Below, in pieces: positions 1 to 12,400 of a stretch of DNA of 64,000 nucleotides. The notes beneath the pieces were generated by a model that worked only from the letters and a program-made list of their open reading frames with translations, was not told the origin of the DNA and searched no databases. The position numbers were made by a program, and so were the translations under genes. The DNA comes from Ophiocordyceps camponoti-saundersi (nom. inval.) (lineage: Eukaryota; Ascomycota; Sordariomycetes; Hypocreales; Ophiocordycipitaceae), in NCBI GenBank assembly GCA_003339415.1, contig PDHQ01000139.1, positions 24,273 to 88,272 of the forward strand. Reading direction: 5' to 3'. Position 1 is the first letter of the stretch. Every line of letters begins with the position of its first letter.

Positions 1-2246
1 AGAAAATTATAAGATATTACTTAAGCTTATATATAGTCTTTTAATCCGCTATATTATATAATTTATATTTACTTACTAAAGAAACTTTAAGATTAGTACT
101 TTTCTTATACTTTTTTATATATTAAGAAATTATTATATAACTTTATAGAATTAAGCTTATATTAGTTAAAGATATATTTTAACTATTATTATATAAAGTT
201 ACTTATAAAGCCTTTATTATATAACTTATATCTTTTCTATATTATAGCTTAACTAGATATATTTAGTATAATTAGCTTATAAATAAACGATATTTTCTTA
301 TTTACTTTTAAATCTTTCTTTACGCTTAAGGAAATAGAATTAAATAAGGTAAAGTCTTATATAAAGCTTTAAACGTTCCTTATAAATAGCACTTCGGTTA
401 ACTTTAATAGTAGCCGCATTACTTAATAATCGTATAATATTATCCTTATATAAAAAGGATAAGCTATTAAACTTAAAGTTGTTAACTCTAACGCTGCTAC
501 GGCCTTATAAGATTTTATTAGTTAATAAGCCCGTAGCGTATATATAGCTTTAACTTATTAGCCGGAAGCTTTATATAACCTTACTATTATTACTTAAATA
601 ACTAATCCTTCCTTTTAAGATATTATAATATTTAATAAATATATTTAATAGTAAATTAATAACGCTTAATAAAGGCTATATTTTATCCTTAAACCTTACT
701 TATACGAAACTATTTATTTTTACGGATAGGTTTTTTATAAATAATAGAGACCTTATATTATAGCTTAATACTTTTATTATCCTTAGCGAAGAGGATTAAT
801 TAGCAGACTTATTTATTATATAAGGTAATATTCTTTATTAAACTTTTACTAAGTATAAATAGGTTATATAAAGCGTTTTAGTAAGTAAACTATATAATAT
901 AGTTAATAGGGTTAACCTTAGGCTATTACTTTATATTACTATTTAAAATATTATATAATCCCTTAGCTACCTCTTAATCTCTTTTATTCTATATACGGAT
1001 TCTAAATTATTATAAAACTACTTAGTAAAGCTTAGCTTAATAATTAAGAAAAGGCTTATAATTAATATTATAGCTATCTATAAGTTATAAAAATATAAAG
1101 AGATCTTAGAGATCTGTTAGATTAATAGAAAGAATAACCTAGCTAACGCCTATATAAAGAACAGACTAAACTTAGCCTTATTAACTCTTGTTTCTACGAA
1201 TTTCTATAAATTATATATTAAAGTAATAGTTTAATAGCTTACCTAGGTTATATATAACTTACGCTTATTTTTCTTTCTCTTTTTTATTTTTTTTACTATT
1301 ATCTTATATATTCTTACTATATTTTTTTTATCTATATTTCTTTTACTATTTTATATTATATTTTCTAGTAGAAAAATTATTATTATTTATTCCTAGGTAT
1401 TATTTAACCCTTACGCCTTTTTTAAAGTAAAGAATAAAACGCCCTTATAATTTTTTTTATTTTTCCTTATTATCCGAGACTCCTACTTATTTTTATTCCT
1501 CTCCTTATTTCCCTAGTCTAAGGATTAATAATACTATTATTATTAAATACTATTAAGTACTCCTTTATATTTAGAGGCGCCCCCCGATTACTATAAATAC
1601 TATCCCCCTCTTACCCTTATCGGCTAATATTATCTTAGTTCTTACTATAGCTCGCACTATCGCTTAGCTAGACTAGCTTACCTATAATATAGATAGCTAT
1701 TATATAAAGAAATAATATATTATATATAACCGCTATATATAAGTTATATATACGCTATAACTATTTATATAATATATATTAAACAGATAAGGATTTTTAG
1801 CGTAGATAGTATATAGCTTTAAAGCTACTACTCCCTAGCTTATTATTAAAATAGCTAGGAAATAAGAAAGTTATTATATAATAATAGCAAATATATACGT
1901 TAAGTTCTAAGTTATATTTAAACGTAAGATAATATTATATAATAGCTAAGCTACTAACTATATCTTAGCCTTCTATTTTTAAATAAGTTTCTTATTATAT
2001 AATAGCCGCGATATTTTTTTATATATATTTAAGGCTATTTATTATAAGACCTAATAATACTCCTCGCTATTATATAATACCTTTACTTATTAAAAACTAG
2101 GCCGGTTTCTAATAACGCTATTAGAGTAAGGCGGTATATTATATAACTAATATCTATTAATATATATAATTAAGATATATCGTACGATTTTCTAACTTTA
2201 GTTAAAGATACTTAAAGTTATTATTATTATCTTTATCGCTAGCGCT

Positions 2247-2316
2247 AAAGAAGAAAAAAAGAAGAAAGAAAGAGAAGAAGAGAGGGAGGAGAAGGGAGGA
2301 AGGAGGGGTATTTATA
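2247..2316 (-). promoter_or_regulatory. Promoter-like TATA box and pyrimidine tract inside element E
   Basis: On the minus strand a TATAAATA box (2309-2316) is followed directly by an unbroken stretch of about 60 pyrimidines (purines on the plus strand, 2247-2308). The same pair is conserved in the other E copy at 39712-39782, about 0.4 kb inside the LTR. TATA followed by a CT-rich run is typical of strong fungal promoters. Activity is inferred. Confidence 0.4.
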
Positions 2317-2981
2317 CCCCTCTAAGAGCGGTAGGGCGCGGTAAAATCCGATTTTCTATAATAATTTTTAATATTTTTAATATAAAGTTATAAAAGGTAA
2401 TATTATTACTTATTTTCCTTAATAATACGATTACTAAGAACCTTAATACTAAAACCTTTATAAAATATATTATAAATTAGGTTATCTAATAATATAACTT
2501 TTACTTTTTAGCTAGTAGCTGATTTTTCTATCTCTTTTTATAACGGTATATAGGGCATTATTTACCTTTATAATTTTTTTAATATTATATATATTATATT
2601 TATTTAATATTATGTAACTATTTTTCTTTAATATATCTATATTTTATAAATTACGGAGTTTTTTCTTTATATAATACTCTTTTTATAAAAAGAAAAAGTT
2701 AAGTATTAGTATTATCTCTCTATACCCTTTTATATCTATTATGCGATATATATATAAAGGATAACCTAGATATAGGGGAATCCCTAACGAAATATATATT
2801 AGCACTTAAGTTATACTTTATACGACTTAGGGGATAGGAGATATCTTAGGAAGGAAGAAGGGGGTATAAGGGTAGAATATTAACTAGCTATATAGCCGCT
2901 CTTCCTCGTATAAAGTAGGAAGAGTATCTATCTCTAATTATTATCGATTTAGGTTACTTTTTACTTCTCTTATCTATATAT

Positions 2982-4495
2982 TAGGGTTTAAAATTAGTTA
3001 GTAACTTTTTAGTCTTTTTTTAGTTAGTTAGGACTAACTAACTAAAGTCCTTATTTTTAGGGATTAAATTAGTTAGTAACTAACTAAAGTCCTTATAGTG
3101 ACTAATTTTAGTTAGTTACCTTTAGTTTTTAGTTAGTTAGTAACTAACTAAAGACTAAAAAATCAGTCTTTAGCCCTAATTATTTTATAAGTATTTTTAC
3201 CTTACTATTCGGCTAAAACGCCTCTTAAAAGTATTTTTTATATAATTATAGCTATTTCCCCCGCTTTTTTAAAAAATACTAAAAATAGAGTAATATTTTT
3301 AATAAAAAGTTTTTAAGAATATATTTATAAGTAAAAATAATACTATATAAATAATAATAAAATATGTATATAATTTTTAAAAGTACTACTAGCCCTAATA
3401 TATCTTTTATTAATTTTAGTTTTATTTTATATATTTTCTTTAAATTTATATAAAAATGTTAGTAAGAAAAAGTAATTTAGTTTAAGAATTAATATCTTTC
3501 TAATTAAAATACTTATAAGAATATTTTTTAAGATATAAAAAAGCTTAAATTTACCGTAAAAGGAATCTTATTTCTCTTATTATAAAATAATTTATAGGGT
3601 ATAGATAAAAAGCTATAAACTTCCTACCTTATACTAAATTTCTTAAAAGCTAATATTTAATTAAGAAAAGATTAGTATAAGATAAAATTTTATATAAAAT
3701 CTTATTATATAAAATAAGCCCTAATCTACCTATAATCTTATATTTAGCTTAGTAAGCCTTTTAGATCTTTAATTATTAATTCTTTTCTATCTTTTCCTCT
3801 TTTTTCCTTACTAATATATTTTTTACTATATAAATCTTTACTAAGAGTAATAAAATTAATTTTTTTTTTAAAAAAACTCCTCTAATAAGGGACCTAAAAT
3901 ATAAAAATAATATTACTTAGTAATAGATTTTTTAATTATTATTTATAGAATTTTTACTTATAATATTACTAATTATTAGAATTATAAGAAAAGATTTTAG
4001 TTAAAAGACTTTAGCTATTTTTATATAAGATTTAATTAAAAGACTAATATTAGTTATATAAATAAGAAAAAAAATTGTAAAACTTATATAAAGTTAAACG
4101 TAAGTAGCTAATTATTTTAACTTATTTTACTATTTTATATAAGAATTTAATAAAATTCTTTCTTTTTTTAAAATAAATATTTATCCTAGCCTTTTAAACT
4201 AAAGAATTAATTACTTTATAATTAATAGCCTAAAGAAGAAAAATTTAGAAGTATTATATAGCCTTTAAAAAGCTTTATATAATAGTGTTTTTTTCTAATT
4301 AAAACGGCTTCTATAAGCTAACTAAAAATTTAGTCTTTTTAGTTTTTAGTTTTTAGTTAGTTAGTTACTATATTTAAGGACTGACTAAAGTCCTTAGAGT
4401 GACTAACTAAAAACTAACTACAAGGTACGTATTTTTAGTCCGGACTTTTATTAGTTAGTCCTAACTAACTAAAAACTAACTAATTTTAAACCTTG
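2982..4495. mobile_element. Non-autonomous hAT-type element with 8-bp TSD
   Basis: This 1514-base insertion lies in the LTR of element E. It is flanked by a perfect 8-base duplication CTATATAT (2974-2981 and 4496-4503), the length made by hAT transposases. Its ends are inverted copies: TAGGGTTTAAAATTAG at the left, and CAAGGTTTAAAATTAG read inward from the right. Each is followed by about 190 bases packed with TTAGTT/AACTAA subterminal motifs and short palindromes. The right terminus matches 61675-61860 closely, and there a recognisable hAT transposase follows. No transposase motif was seen inside this copy, so it is probably mobilised in trans. Confidence 0.85.
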
Positions 4496-4527
4496 CTATA
4501 TATATATATAATATAAACTACTTAATA

Positions 4528-6932
4528 AGTTTAATTAATATTAACTAACTTATTATAGCTATTATAGCTTAAACTTAAAAGTAATATATTTTTTATATAA
4601 AATTAATTAACTTTTATAACTAAGCGATAAATAAGTTATATTATATTTACTATATAGCTAAAAATTAAGCGGCGTTATAAAAAACTCTTTTACCTTATAA
4701 TTACCCTTTTATTTTTATTACTCCCTTACTTATTATTAAAACTTTTACCGCCCTAGTACTTATTAAGTTTAAGTTAAAGTTAAAAGCTAATAAATTTATT
4801 ATACTTAATAGTACTCCCGCTTTTATTATAAAGGAAGCTCTTATTATTATTAAGGGCGCTATAAGCGCTTATAACGCTACCGCGCCGCCTTCTTATAAGA
4901 AGATTTCTAATCTTATTTAAAATAATCTTATTAATAAATAGTTTAATAATAAGAATTTTATAATACTAGCTAATAATTATATTATATTTAGTAAAAAATA
5001 ATAAAAGCTAGTAATTTTTACTTAAAGTTATATTTTTAATTATAATTATTGCTATAGCTATAGCTATAGCTATAATAATTATAAATATTCCTACGCTTTA
5101 TATAAATAAATTAATTTTTTATATATAGTTAAGGTAATTTAAACTTAAAGCTAAGTAAGTAGTTAGTAAAGTAAAAAATAAAGGTATATTATTATATAAT
5201 AACTATTATATATCTATATAAAGGTTAGCGTCTCTATTCTCCCTTTTTTTATAAAATAATAATATAAAGTTAAATTAGTAAAGCTTTTTTAGTAAAAAGA
5301 ACTAATATATAAATTATGCTATAAATAAAAAGTTATTAAATACTTTAATAAGGTCTTACTAATTTTATATTAAACGCTAGTTAGTATTAAAAAAGGGCCT
5401 ATTTTTATAAATAAGAGTATAATTAAGGAAAATATAAAAGGTGATTTTATTACTACTATTATATAAATACCGCTTTAATATTACCCTAAGTACCTTATAA
5501 GCTTAGAGGAATAAATTAAAGTTAATATATTTAGTTTTAAATTATATAAGTATTATACTAATAAACTTAAAGAGTCTTTTATATATAAAAAAAGCGGAGT
5601 AAGCTTTAAGTTATACTAGCTTATTTATAAGGTAGCTATATAATTACTTATATTTCTTTAACTTTCCCTCCTTAGAATATTAATAAAGAAGCTATTTATT
5701 ATTAAGTTAAATATTAAAATTATATTACTTATAACTTATAACTATCTTAAAGCTAATATATATTATATAGAATTTTTCAAAGTTTTATAATATTTAATAT
5801 CTCTTTTAGTAAAAGCGTTTTTTATATTTATAATATACTTATTTAGCCGCTTTTTTTATTATAATATAAATAAAGTTTATTATTTTAATATATTATAAGT
5901 AATAATAAGTATATATATATTATTTAGTAGATAAGATAAAAGTTAAAAGGTAAGATAAAAGCCTTAGCTTTAAAATAATAAACAGGGGTAGCTTTATAAG
6001 CTTTAGTAATAACTTGAAAATATTTAAATTATTTTATAGCTAGCGCTTTTATAATAAAGGTATATAGCTTCTCTCCTAGCTATATTTATAAGGTAAACTA
6101 AGTTATATTAAATATAATAGCTAATTTAATAGCCTTAATATAAACTTCCTTTACTCTTAATAAAATATAGCCTTATATTAATATTATAATTTTAATAATA
6201 GCTAGGTATTAGCGCTTAAGCTTAGTAATAAGTTTAAAAAAGTAAAACTTCTAATATAGTTAAATTCTTAAAAATTACGCTTTTTATATTAATTATACTA
6301 TTATAGCTTTAAGCTAAAGCTTAGTTATATCTACTATCCTTATTTTTATAAAATATATTAACTTACTTTTAGCTAGCTAAAAATTTATTTTATATTTTAA
6401 AGCTTATTATTTATAAATTTACTATATATATTTAAATTAAAATAATACCTAAGCCTTTATTATAAAGAGACCTAATACTAAGTTTAAATATTAGTATAAT
6501 AAGAATATATATAAAAGAAAAAGGATTAGTAATATAAAGGATTTTTAAAAAACTCTTTACTAAATTAAAAAAATATCGCTTAGTTTATAATTAAACTTAA
6601 ATATTAAAATATAGTTTATAAAATATAATTAAATAAATATTATAACTTATTTAAGAAAGCTTAAATAGTTTATAATAATAATTAACTTATTATAAAAGAT
6701 ATAATTAAAAGCTTTAATAAAGTTTAGTAAAAAGAGTAAAATAATATAATTTTAATCTTAAATTATTTTAATTATTTCTATAAGTGTAAAAACTATTATA
6801 TTAGAAAAGCGTTATAATTTATTACTTACCTAGCTATTAAAAAGAATCTAAGCTTTCTCTACTATTAATATAATTTTTATAGCTATAATTATTTTTAAAA
6901 CTTTTCTTATTATATTATTTATTTATTTATTA
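4528..6932. other. Unclassified RIP-degraded sequence
   Basis: About 2.4 kb of AT-rich, CA/TG-depleted DNA between the E copy and a B element. The plus strand near 4690-4920 keeps unusual G+C (ACCGCCC, CCGCGCCGCC) and lacks TAA/TAG in one frame for roughly 70 codons, which hints at old coding sequence. I recognise no domain. Heavy RIP implies it was once repeated. No matching copy was found elsewhere in the window. Confidence 0.4.
5051..5075. repeat. (GCTATA)n short tandem repeat
   Basis: Four consecutive units of GCTATA lie within unclassified repeat DNA. Before RIP this could have read GCCACA, encoding a run such as Cys/Ser-His, but that is speculation. Confidence 0.6.
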
Positions 6933-8665
6933 TACGCGAAGGTGCTTAATATAGCTTAAAACTATCTTATATATATTTTAAAAGGGGGAAAAATTAGAAA
7001 ACTTAAAATAAAACCTATTTTTTAAGCGTTACTTTAGCTAAAGGTTAAACCCCGCTTATACCTAATACTTTATATATTTAATAAGTTAGGTAATAATTAA
7101 TAATCTAAAAGCTAATATTTCCCTTAAAATAAAGCTTATAATAATAAGAGTATATATAAGTTAAGTCTAGTATAAAGTTTATATAACTATTTATCTTTTT
7201 AACTATTATTATTATTATAGACTAAGTCCCCGCGCTTAATTAAAATAGCCTTAATAATCTAATTATTTCAAGCTTTATTATTATAGCTAAGAAATATATA
7301 AAGATTTTACTATCTTATAAAAAACTTTATAATAGCTAATTTTAAAAAATAGCTAAATTATTATAATAAAGTTACGGATAAGTTTAAAAAGCGGGTTAGG
7401 GGAAATATTATTATATTTACTTCTTAACGTTTCCGCCCTAGCTATTATTAAACTCTAGTTAATATTAAAGAAAAAAAAGAAGTAATATATATAAAGTTCT
7501 AGTTTATAAACCTCGAAAGTTAGGAGATATATATATTCTTCGCCTAATCTTATATTACTCTTATCTTAAAGTAAAGTTAACCTTACTTAAAATAAAACCT
7601 TTAATAAAAAGAATAATAATATAATTTTTTCCTATAAGCTATAAAATAAGCGGATTTACTTTTTATATATAAAATAATAAAATATTTATTATATTAAGCT
7701 TTATTATATAATATTTAATAATATATTTAAATTAATAATACTTAGAATATTATTAAAATTAAACTTTTAGCTTATAAAATTTAATATTAAAGATTTTTAT
7801 TTATATTATTATATCTTTATTATAAATTTAGTTTATACTTATTATATTATTAATAATAATTATTAAGAAATTTTACTAAGTTTTTAAATAATATTTTTTA
7901 TATATAATTATATTACTAAAACTATATTTAAAAATTTAATTCTTTTCTAAAAAGCTTCCTTATTATTTTAATTTAAAGCTTATATTAATATCTTTTTTAT
8001 AATAAGAGTATAACTTTTCTTAATAAAATATACTTTTTTTTAAAAATAATATAAAGCTACTTTAAATTAAACTAAAGCTTATAAATAATATCTTAAAATA
8101 TTATTATAATAATATTATTAAATAGTTTCCTTCTTCTAAGTGCTTAGCTTTATTTATAAAGTTTATAGTTAATATTTATTATAATTATTTTAAAGCTTTA
8201 AGCTTAGAGCGAAGTAGCGATAAAATTAAAGCAAATTATAAACTATTACTTATATTATTTAGGAACTTATTTTTTAATAGTTTTCTCTAACGCTTTAGCT
8301 ATAATTATAGCTTATATTAAAAAAGTTCTACTCCCCCCGAAGCTATAAAAAAGAGAGGAAACTATAGCTATAATAGCTAAAAAGATATTATTAATTAATA
8401 AAGTGTAAAGGGGGCGCCTCCTTAAACCTTTTTAAGCCCTGCTACTTATTTAATAATTACTTATATAAAAACTAAAGCGTTTCTTAAAATAATTTTACTA
8501 ATACTTATAAGTTATTTTAGCTTTTAATAAGGTAATAAGTATAATAAATTTTTAAGTTTAAGTTTATTATAATTTAAAGTAAAGTTATATTCTAAGTAAA
8601 ATATTTTTACGCTTATAATTAACTTATATAATATTACCCTTCCTATTAAAGCTATTTTAAGCGCA
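6933..8665 (-). mobile_element. Repeat family B, full copy (minus orientation)
   Basis: This 1733-base unit is the inverted counterpart of 17376-19108 and 57361-59095. It starts with TACGCGAAGGTGCTTAAT and ends in a degenerate form of the opposite terminus (read inward TGCGCTTAAAATAGCTTTA, against TACGCCCGGAGCAACTTTA in the plus copy). The two ends share an imperfect TACGC...CTT inverted repeat bounded by TA, as in Tc1/mariner-like elements. A short AAT/ATTT-rich run abuts one end in each copy, which would instead suit the tail of a non-LTR retroposon. No transposase or reverse transcriptase motif was recognised, so the class is open. Confidence 0.65.
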
Positions 8666-9148
8666 GCTTACTATTATTATAAAGTAGCGGAAAGAGCAGA
8701 ATCTGCTTATAATATAAAAATAAAAAGTATATATTTATATTACTTTAAATATAAAATTTATAAAATATATAAAAGTTACTTATTTTTTATTATATAAGAG
8801 AGTAAAACTAGCTTATATTTATTTAAAATATATTATATAGCTAGTAATTTATTTACTTTTTTAATAATTATAATTTTTAAAATTATAAATTATAATAAGA
8901 AGTAGCTATTATTAATATAGCTTTAAAATATTTTTTAAAAAACTTAGGTAAAAGGGAGTTTATATTTTTTTAAAAACTTAATTAAAATCTTATTAAAACT
9001 AGCTAATTTCTAAGAAATAATTAAAAAAAAAGTATAATAAATATTTTTAATAATAATAGCGCGCTTAATATAAAAAAGAAAAAAAAAATTATTTAAAATA
9101 GTAAAAAAGCTAAATTAATAAAAGCTAGGAAGAATTATTAGCTAAGTA
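8666..9148. other. Unclassified RIP-degraded spacer
   Basis: About 480 bases between the B copy and the G1 target site. It is AT-rich and CA/TG-depleted with long A runs (around 9075-9095). I see no gene, motif or duplicated end. It may continue the sequence on the other side of B (before 6933). Confidence 0.4.
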
Positions 9149-9153
9149 TATAT

Positions 9154-9477
9154 TATTATAGCCGTAAGATACGTTAACTAAATAATAGTATTAGCACTAT
9201 AAATAAAGATTCTAAGCTAAGGAGAAAGGAAAGAAAGAGGAAAAACTCTCGTAGGCGAGATCTTAGTAAAATATATAAAGGCATATACTAGTAGAGATAG
9301 GAGAGGGTATAGGGAAATCCTAGTAAAAGGTTAACTCTATTTCTAGGTAATTTCTTACTAAGGTTTTCTTAAGGATCTTATAATAAGGTTTCCGAGGTTA
9401 CGTAATAATAGTCGGAAATCCTCGGAAATTACCGTAAAATATTTAGAGGAAATCCTTATAATTACTAGCGCGTAATA
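9154..9477 (-). repeat. 3' LTR of Gypsy G1
   Basis: 324 bases, equal in length to the partner LTR at 14769-15092 and adjacent to the polypurine tract at 9478-9490. It retains more G+C than the partner. Differences are mainly C/T and G/A, as expected from RIP. Confidence 0.9.
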
Positions 9478-12400
9478 TTACCCCCCGATAAAGGTTTTAA
9501 TATACCTATTAAAACTAATAATAACGACTATATAGCTAAGTGCTTAGGGAAATAGCTAAGTTATTTTAGTTATCGTCCTAATACTTATAATCCGTAGCGG
9601 CGGCTTTAACTTAATATTAAAAATAAATAGGCGGACTAGCGGTATTTAGGAAATAGTTATAGAATTCCTTAAGGGCTATAAGCGTATAACGGAAATTCTT
9701 AGTAAAGTACTACGTCTCGTCTAGATTATAATTACGCTAGCGGACTTAATATTCTAACTAATAACGCTATCTAGTAACTTAAGATTAAAGGATTTACTTA
9801 ACCTCTTATTCTAATATACCGTTAATATCTTCTAGCTTAGCGGGAGATATCTTTTACCTAGGTAGCGGATTTATAATAGCTTTCTAAAAATAGTTAGCGT
9901 AAAATAAGTTTATTATCTAGTAGCTATTTAGTAAGTTAAGGATATAGCTATAGCCTTATTCCTCGATAATTATAAAGGGCTTAAATTATTAGGCGTTAAG
10001 GCGCGTCGTAGGTGCGGTCGTAGAGAAGCTTTTACAGCTAAGGAATACCTTATTACTAACCGTAAAATCTACTAAGCGATATTTCCTATTTACTTACGTT
10101 TCCTACTTACGGCGAGCTTTCTTAATAGTAGCTTAAGCTTACTATTATATTTCCTATATATAGGCGATAAGTTTACGGGCTATAGTAATCGGGCCTAAAA
10201 CGGTCGAGGGATCTAGGGGACTAGCTACTAAGAGGGGGTTTCGTATATCTTTGCTAAGGGTAACTATAAGCGGTACTATACTAATTAAAGCGTGCTATAA
10301 GGAGTTATATGCGAAATCTAGCGCGGGAAGGAAAGCGCTTTAATTATCTTAACGTTTATTCGTATAAAACCGTAGCCTCTAGTCTAAGTATTAGTTAGTT
10401 ATCTCTACGCTACCTTATATTTATAAATATAAGGTATTACTATAGCGATACTTAATATTAGTTAACTAATTAATTTTACTAAGAAATCTTAAGATAAATA
10501 AGCTAGCGTTATTAGTAATTTATATATCCGGTATACTAAAAAGATAATAAAAATATTAGAAATAGCGTCTAGTAAGCACTTCTATTATATTATTTTTCTT
10601 ACTTAGTAACGTAATAATAATCTAACTTAGCTTATAGATAAAGGTTTAAATATAGTTATACTTAAAGCGGTTTTCTAATATAGCCTTCTTATTATAAGCT
10701 ACGTACTCTTATACGGAAGTTAGAATAGGTAAAAAGTATAATAAGCTTAAAGTCTTATCTTACGGGGTCTTATTCCTTTAATACTTATAATAATTATAAA
10801 TATATTAATAGATATCTTACTTTATTCTAAGCTAATAGTAATCTCGCTAAAATATCTAAGTAGTCTTATTCTAGCTACTATAAGCGAAGATAGCTAGCTT
10901 ATATATATTTTAAATTAAGGTAATACGAAAAAAGAGCTATTTCTAACTATCTTATTTAGGAATAATTAGGAGGTTACTATAAAATCTAAGATCCTAGCTT
11001 ACGTTCTCTTTTTAGATTAATCGTACTAACTCTACTTCTAACGGAGTAAAGTTTTCTCTAAGGCGGACTAAGGTAATTATAAAAGTTAGGGTTAGGACTT
11101 CGAATCTAAAGCTTTCCGGAAGAATTATTATAAGCGTCCTTTCCTTTTTCTTATAAGCTTTTATAGTTAGAAGCTTAGCTATCTTACGTAAAAAGGTATT
11201 AGTAGCTATATTTAACTAGCTAAGTTAATATAGGAAATAGATATCGAACTAAGCTAGGAAATTAGATTATTAAATTTAGCGGATAAAGAGTAATCTTTTT
11301 ATTATAAAATAAACTAAGGCCTTATAGTTCGTAATTATATTAAACTTCTAACTAAGTAATTCCGGGTAAAAATACTCGAGGCTTTATATAATAATAAAAA
11401 ATTCGTAGTTTTAAATTAAGTACGTATATTTAGCCGGGTTTATTATTTTTAAGAAAAAGCTTATTAGCTTCTACGCTTAGTTATCTTACTATTATTAAAA
11501 TATACTAGCGGTAGCGTTCCGAGAGGCGTTAGTTTTAAGCTAGGTTAGGAGTTTAAGACGGAAGAAAGCGAGCACCGGGGCTTACGTAGCTAGTTCCTTT
11601 ATCTTATTAAAAGCCTCCTTTTATTCCGGTCTAAGCTTAAAAGTAATATTCTTCTTTAGGAGATAGTTTAGGGGTTCCGCGGTAATATTAATATAATAGT
11701 AGAAAATCCGAATAAAATTATATAGTTTTATAAATAAATAGATAGCTTTATAATCTTAGAAATCTTCGAATTTCTAATCTTAAATCGCTTATATTTTACG
11801 GGGGTCTACGCTTATTTCTTAGCTTATATATAATATTATACTAAAATAGTTAACTTTAGTAATATTAAACTTTAATTTCTAGATATCCCCTTATAAGTTC
11901 GCTTAATATAGGCGCTAGATTATTTCTCGGCACTCCTCTTAATATTCCTCTTTTTCGCTATTTAAGTAAATTAATATATTATTAGCGTACGTATTTATAT
12001 AGCGGTTAAAAAGATCGTAAAATTAAGCGTTAATAAAGTTCTAAAATTACGTAAATTTTACCTTAAGGCTAAACGGAAAAATAAGCTAATAGAATATACT
12101 AAACCTTATACGGAAAGCCGTAAGGTATTTAGAATTAGGGTTAAGATAGAGATAGTAAAACGCTTAAATAATATTAATTTTTAAGAACCGTTTCGCCTCC
12201 TAATAGCTAAACGCGGTACCTTTTAGGAAAGGAGCGGGCGAGATCTAACTCTTTAAGTAATTATTTATCTATCGGTAATTAATATAGAAGCGTTAAGCTA
12301 TTAAGTATAGCTTCGGGGCGAAGAGAATAGAGGCGGCGTAAGGGCTAGTATCTAGTTTAATAAAACTAATCTTAAGTAAATAGTTAATAGTCTCCTTTTC

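Larger units (their letters stand above)
1..4527 (-). mobile_element. LTR element E, copy 1 (incomplete at left edge)
   Basis: The reverse complement matches the complete nested copy of E at 39002-46317 through its LTR and about the first 2.7 kb of internal sequence, then runs off the window. The LTR reads inward from 4527 and ends at 2704. It is about 302 bases once the hAT insertion (2982-4495 plus one 8-base target repeat) is removed, against 301 in the other copy. LTR ends fit TGTTA...TAACA after RIP. The outer target duplication cannot be checked because the other end lies outside. No reverse transcriptase or integrase motif was recognised in either copy, so the class is not settled. Confidence 0.75.

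Noticed and set aside
5051..5075. Short tandem repeat as a CRISPR-like array
   Set aside because: Six-base units without spacers in eukaryotic repeat DNA; a plain microsatellite.
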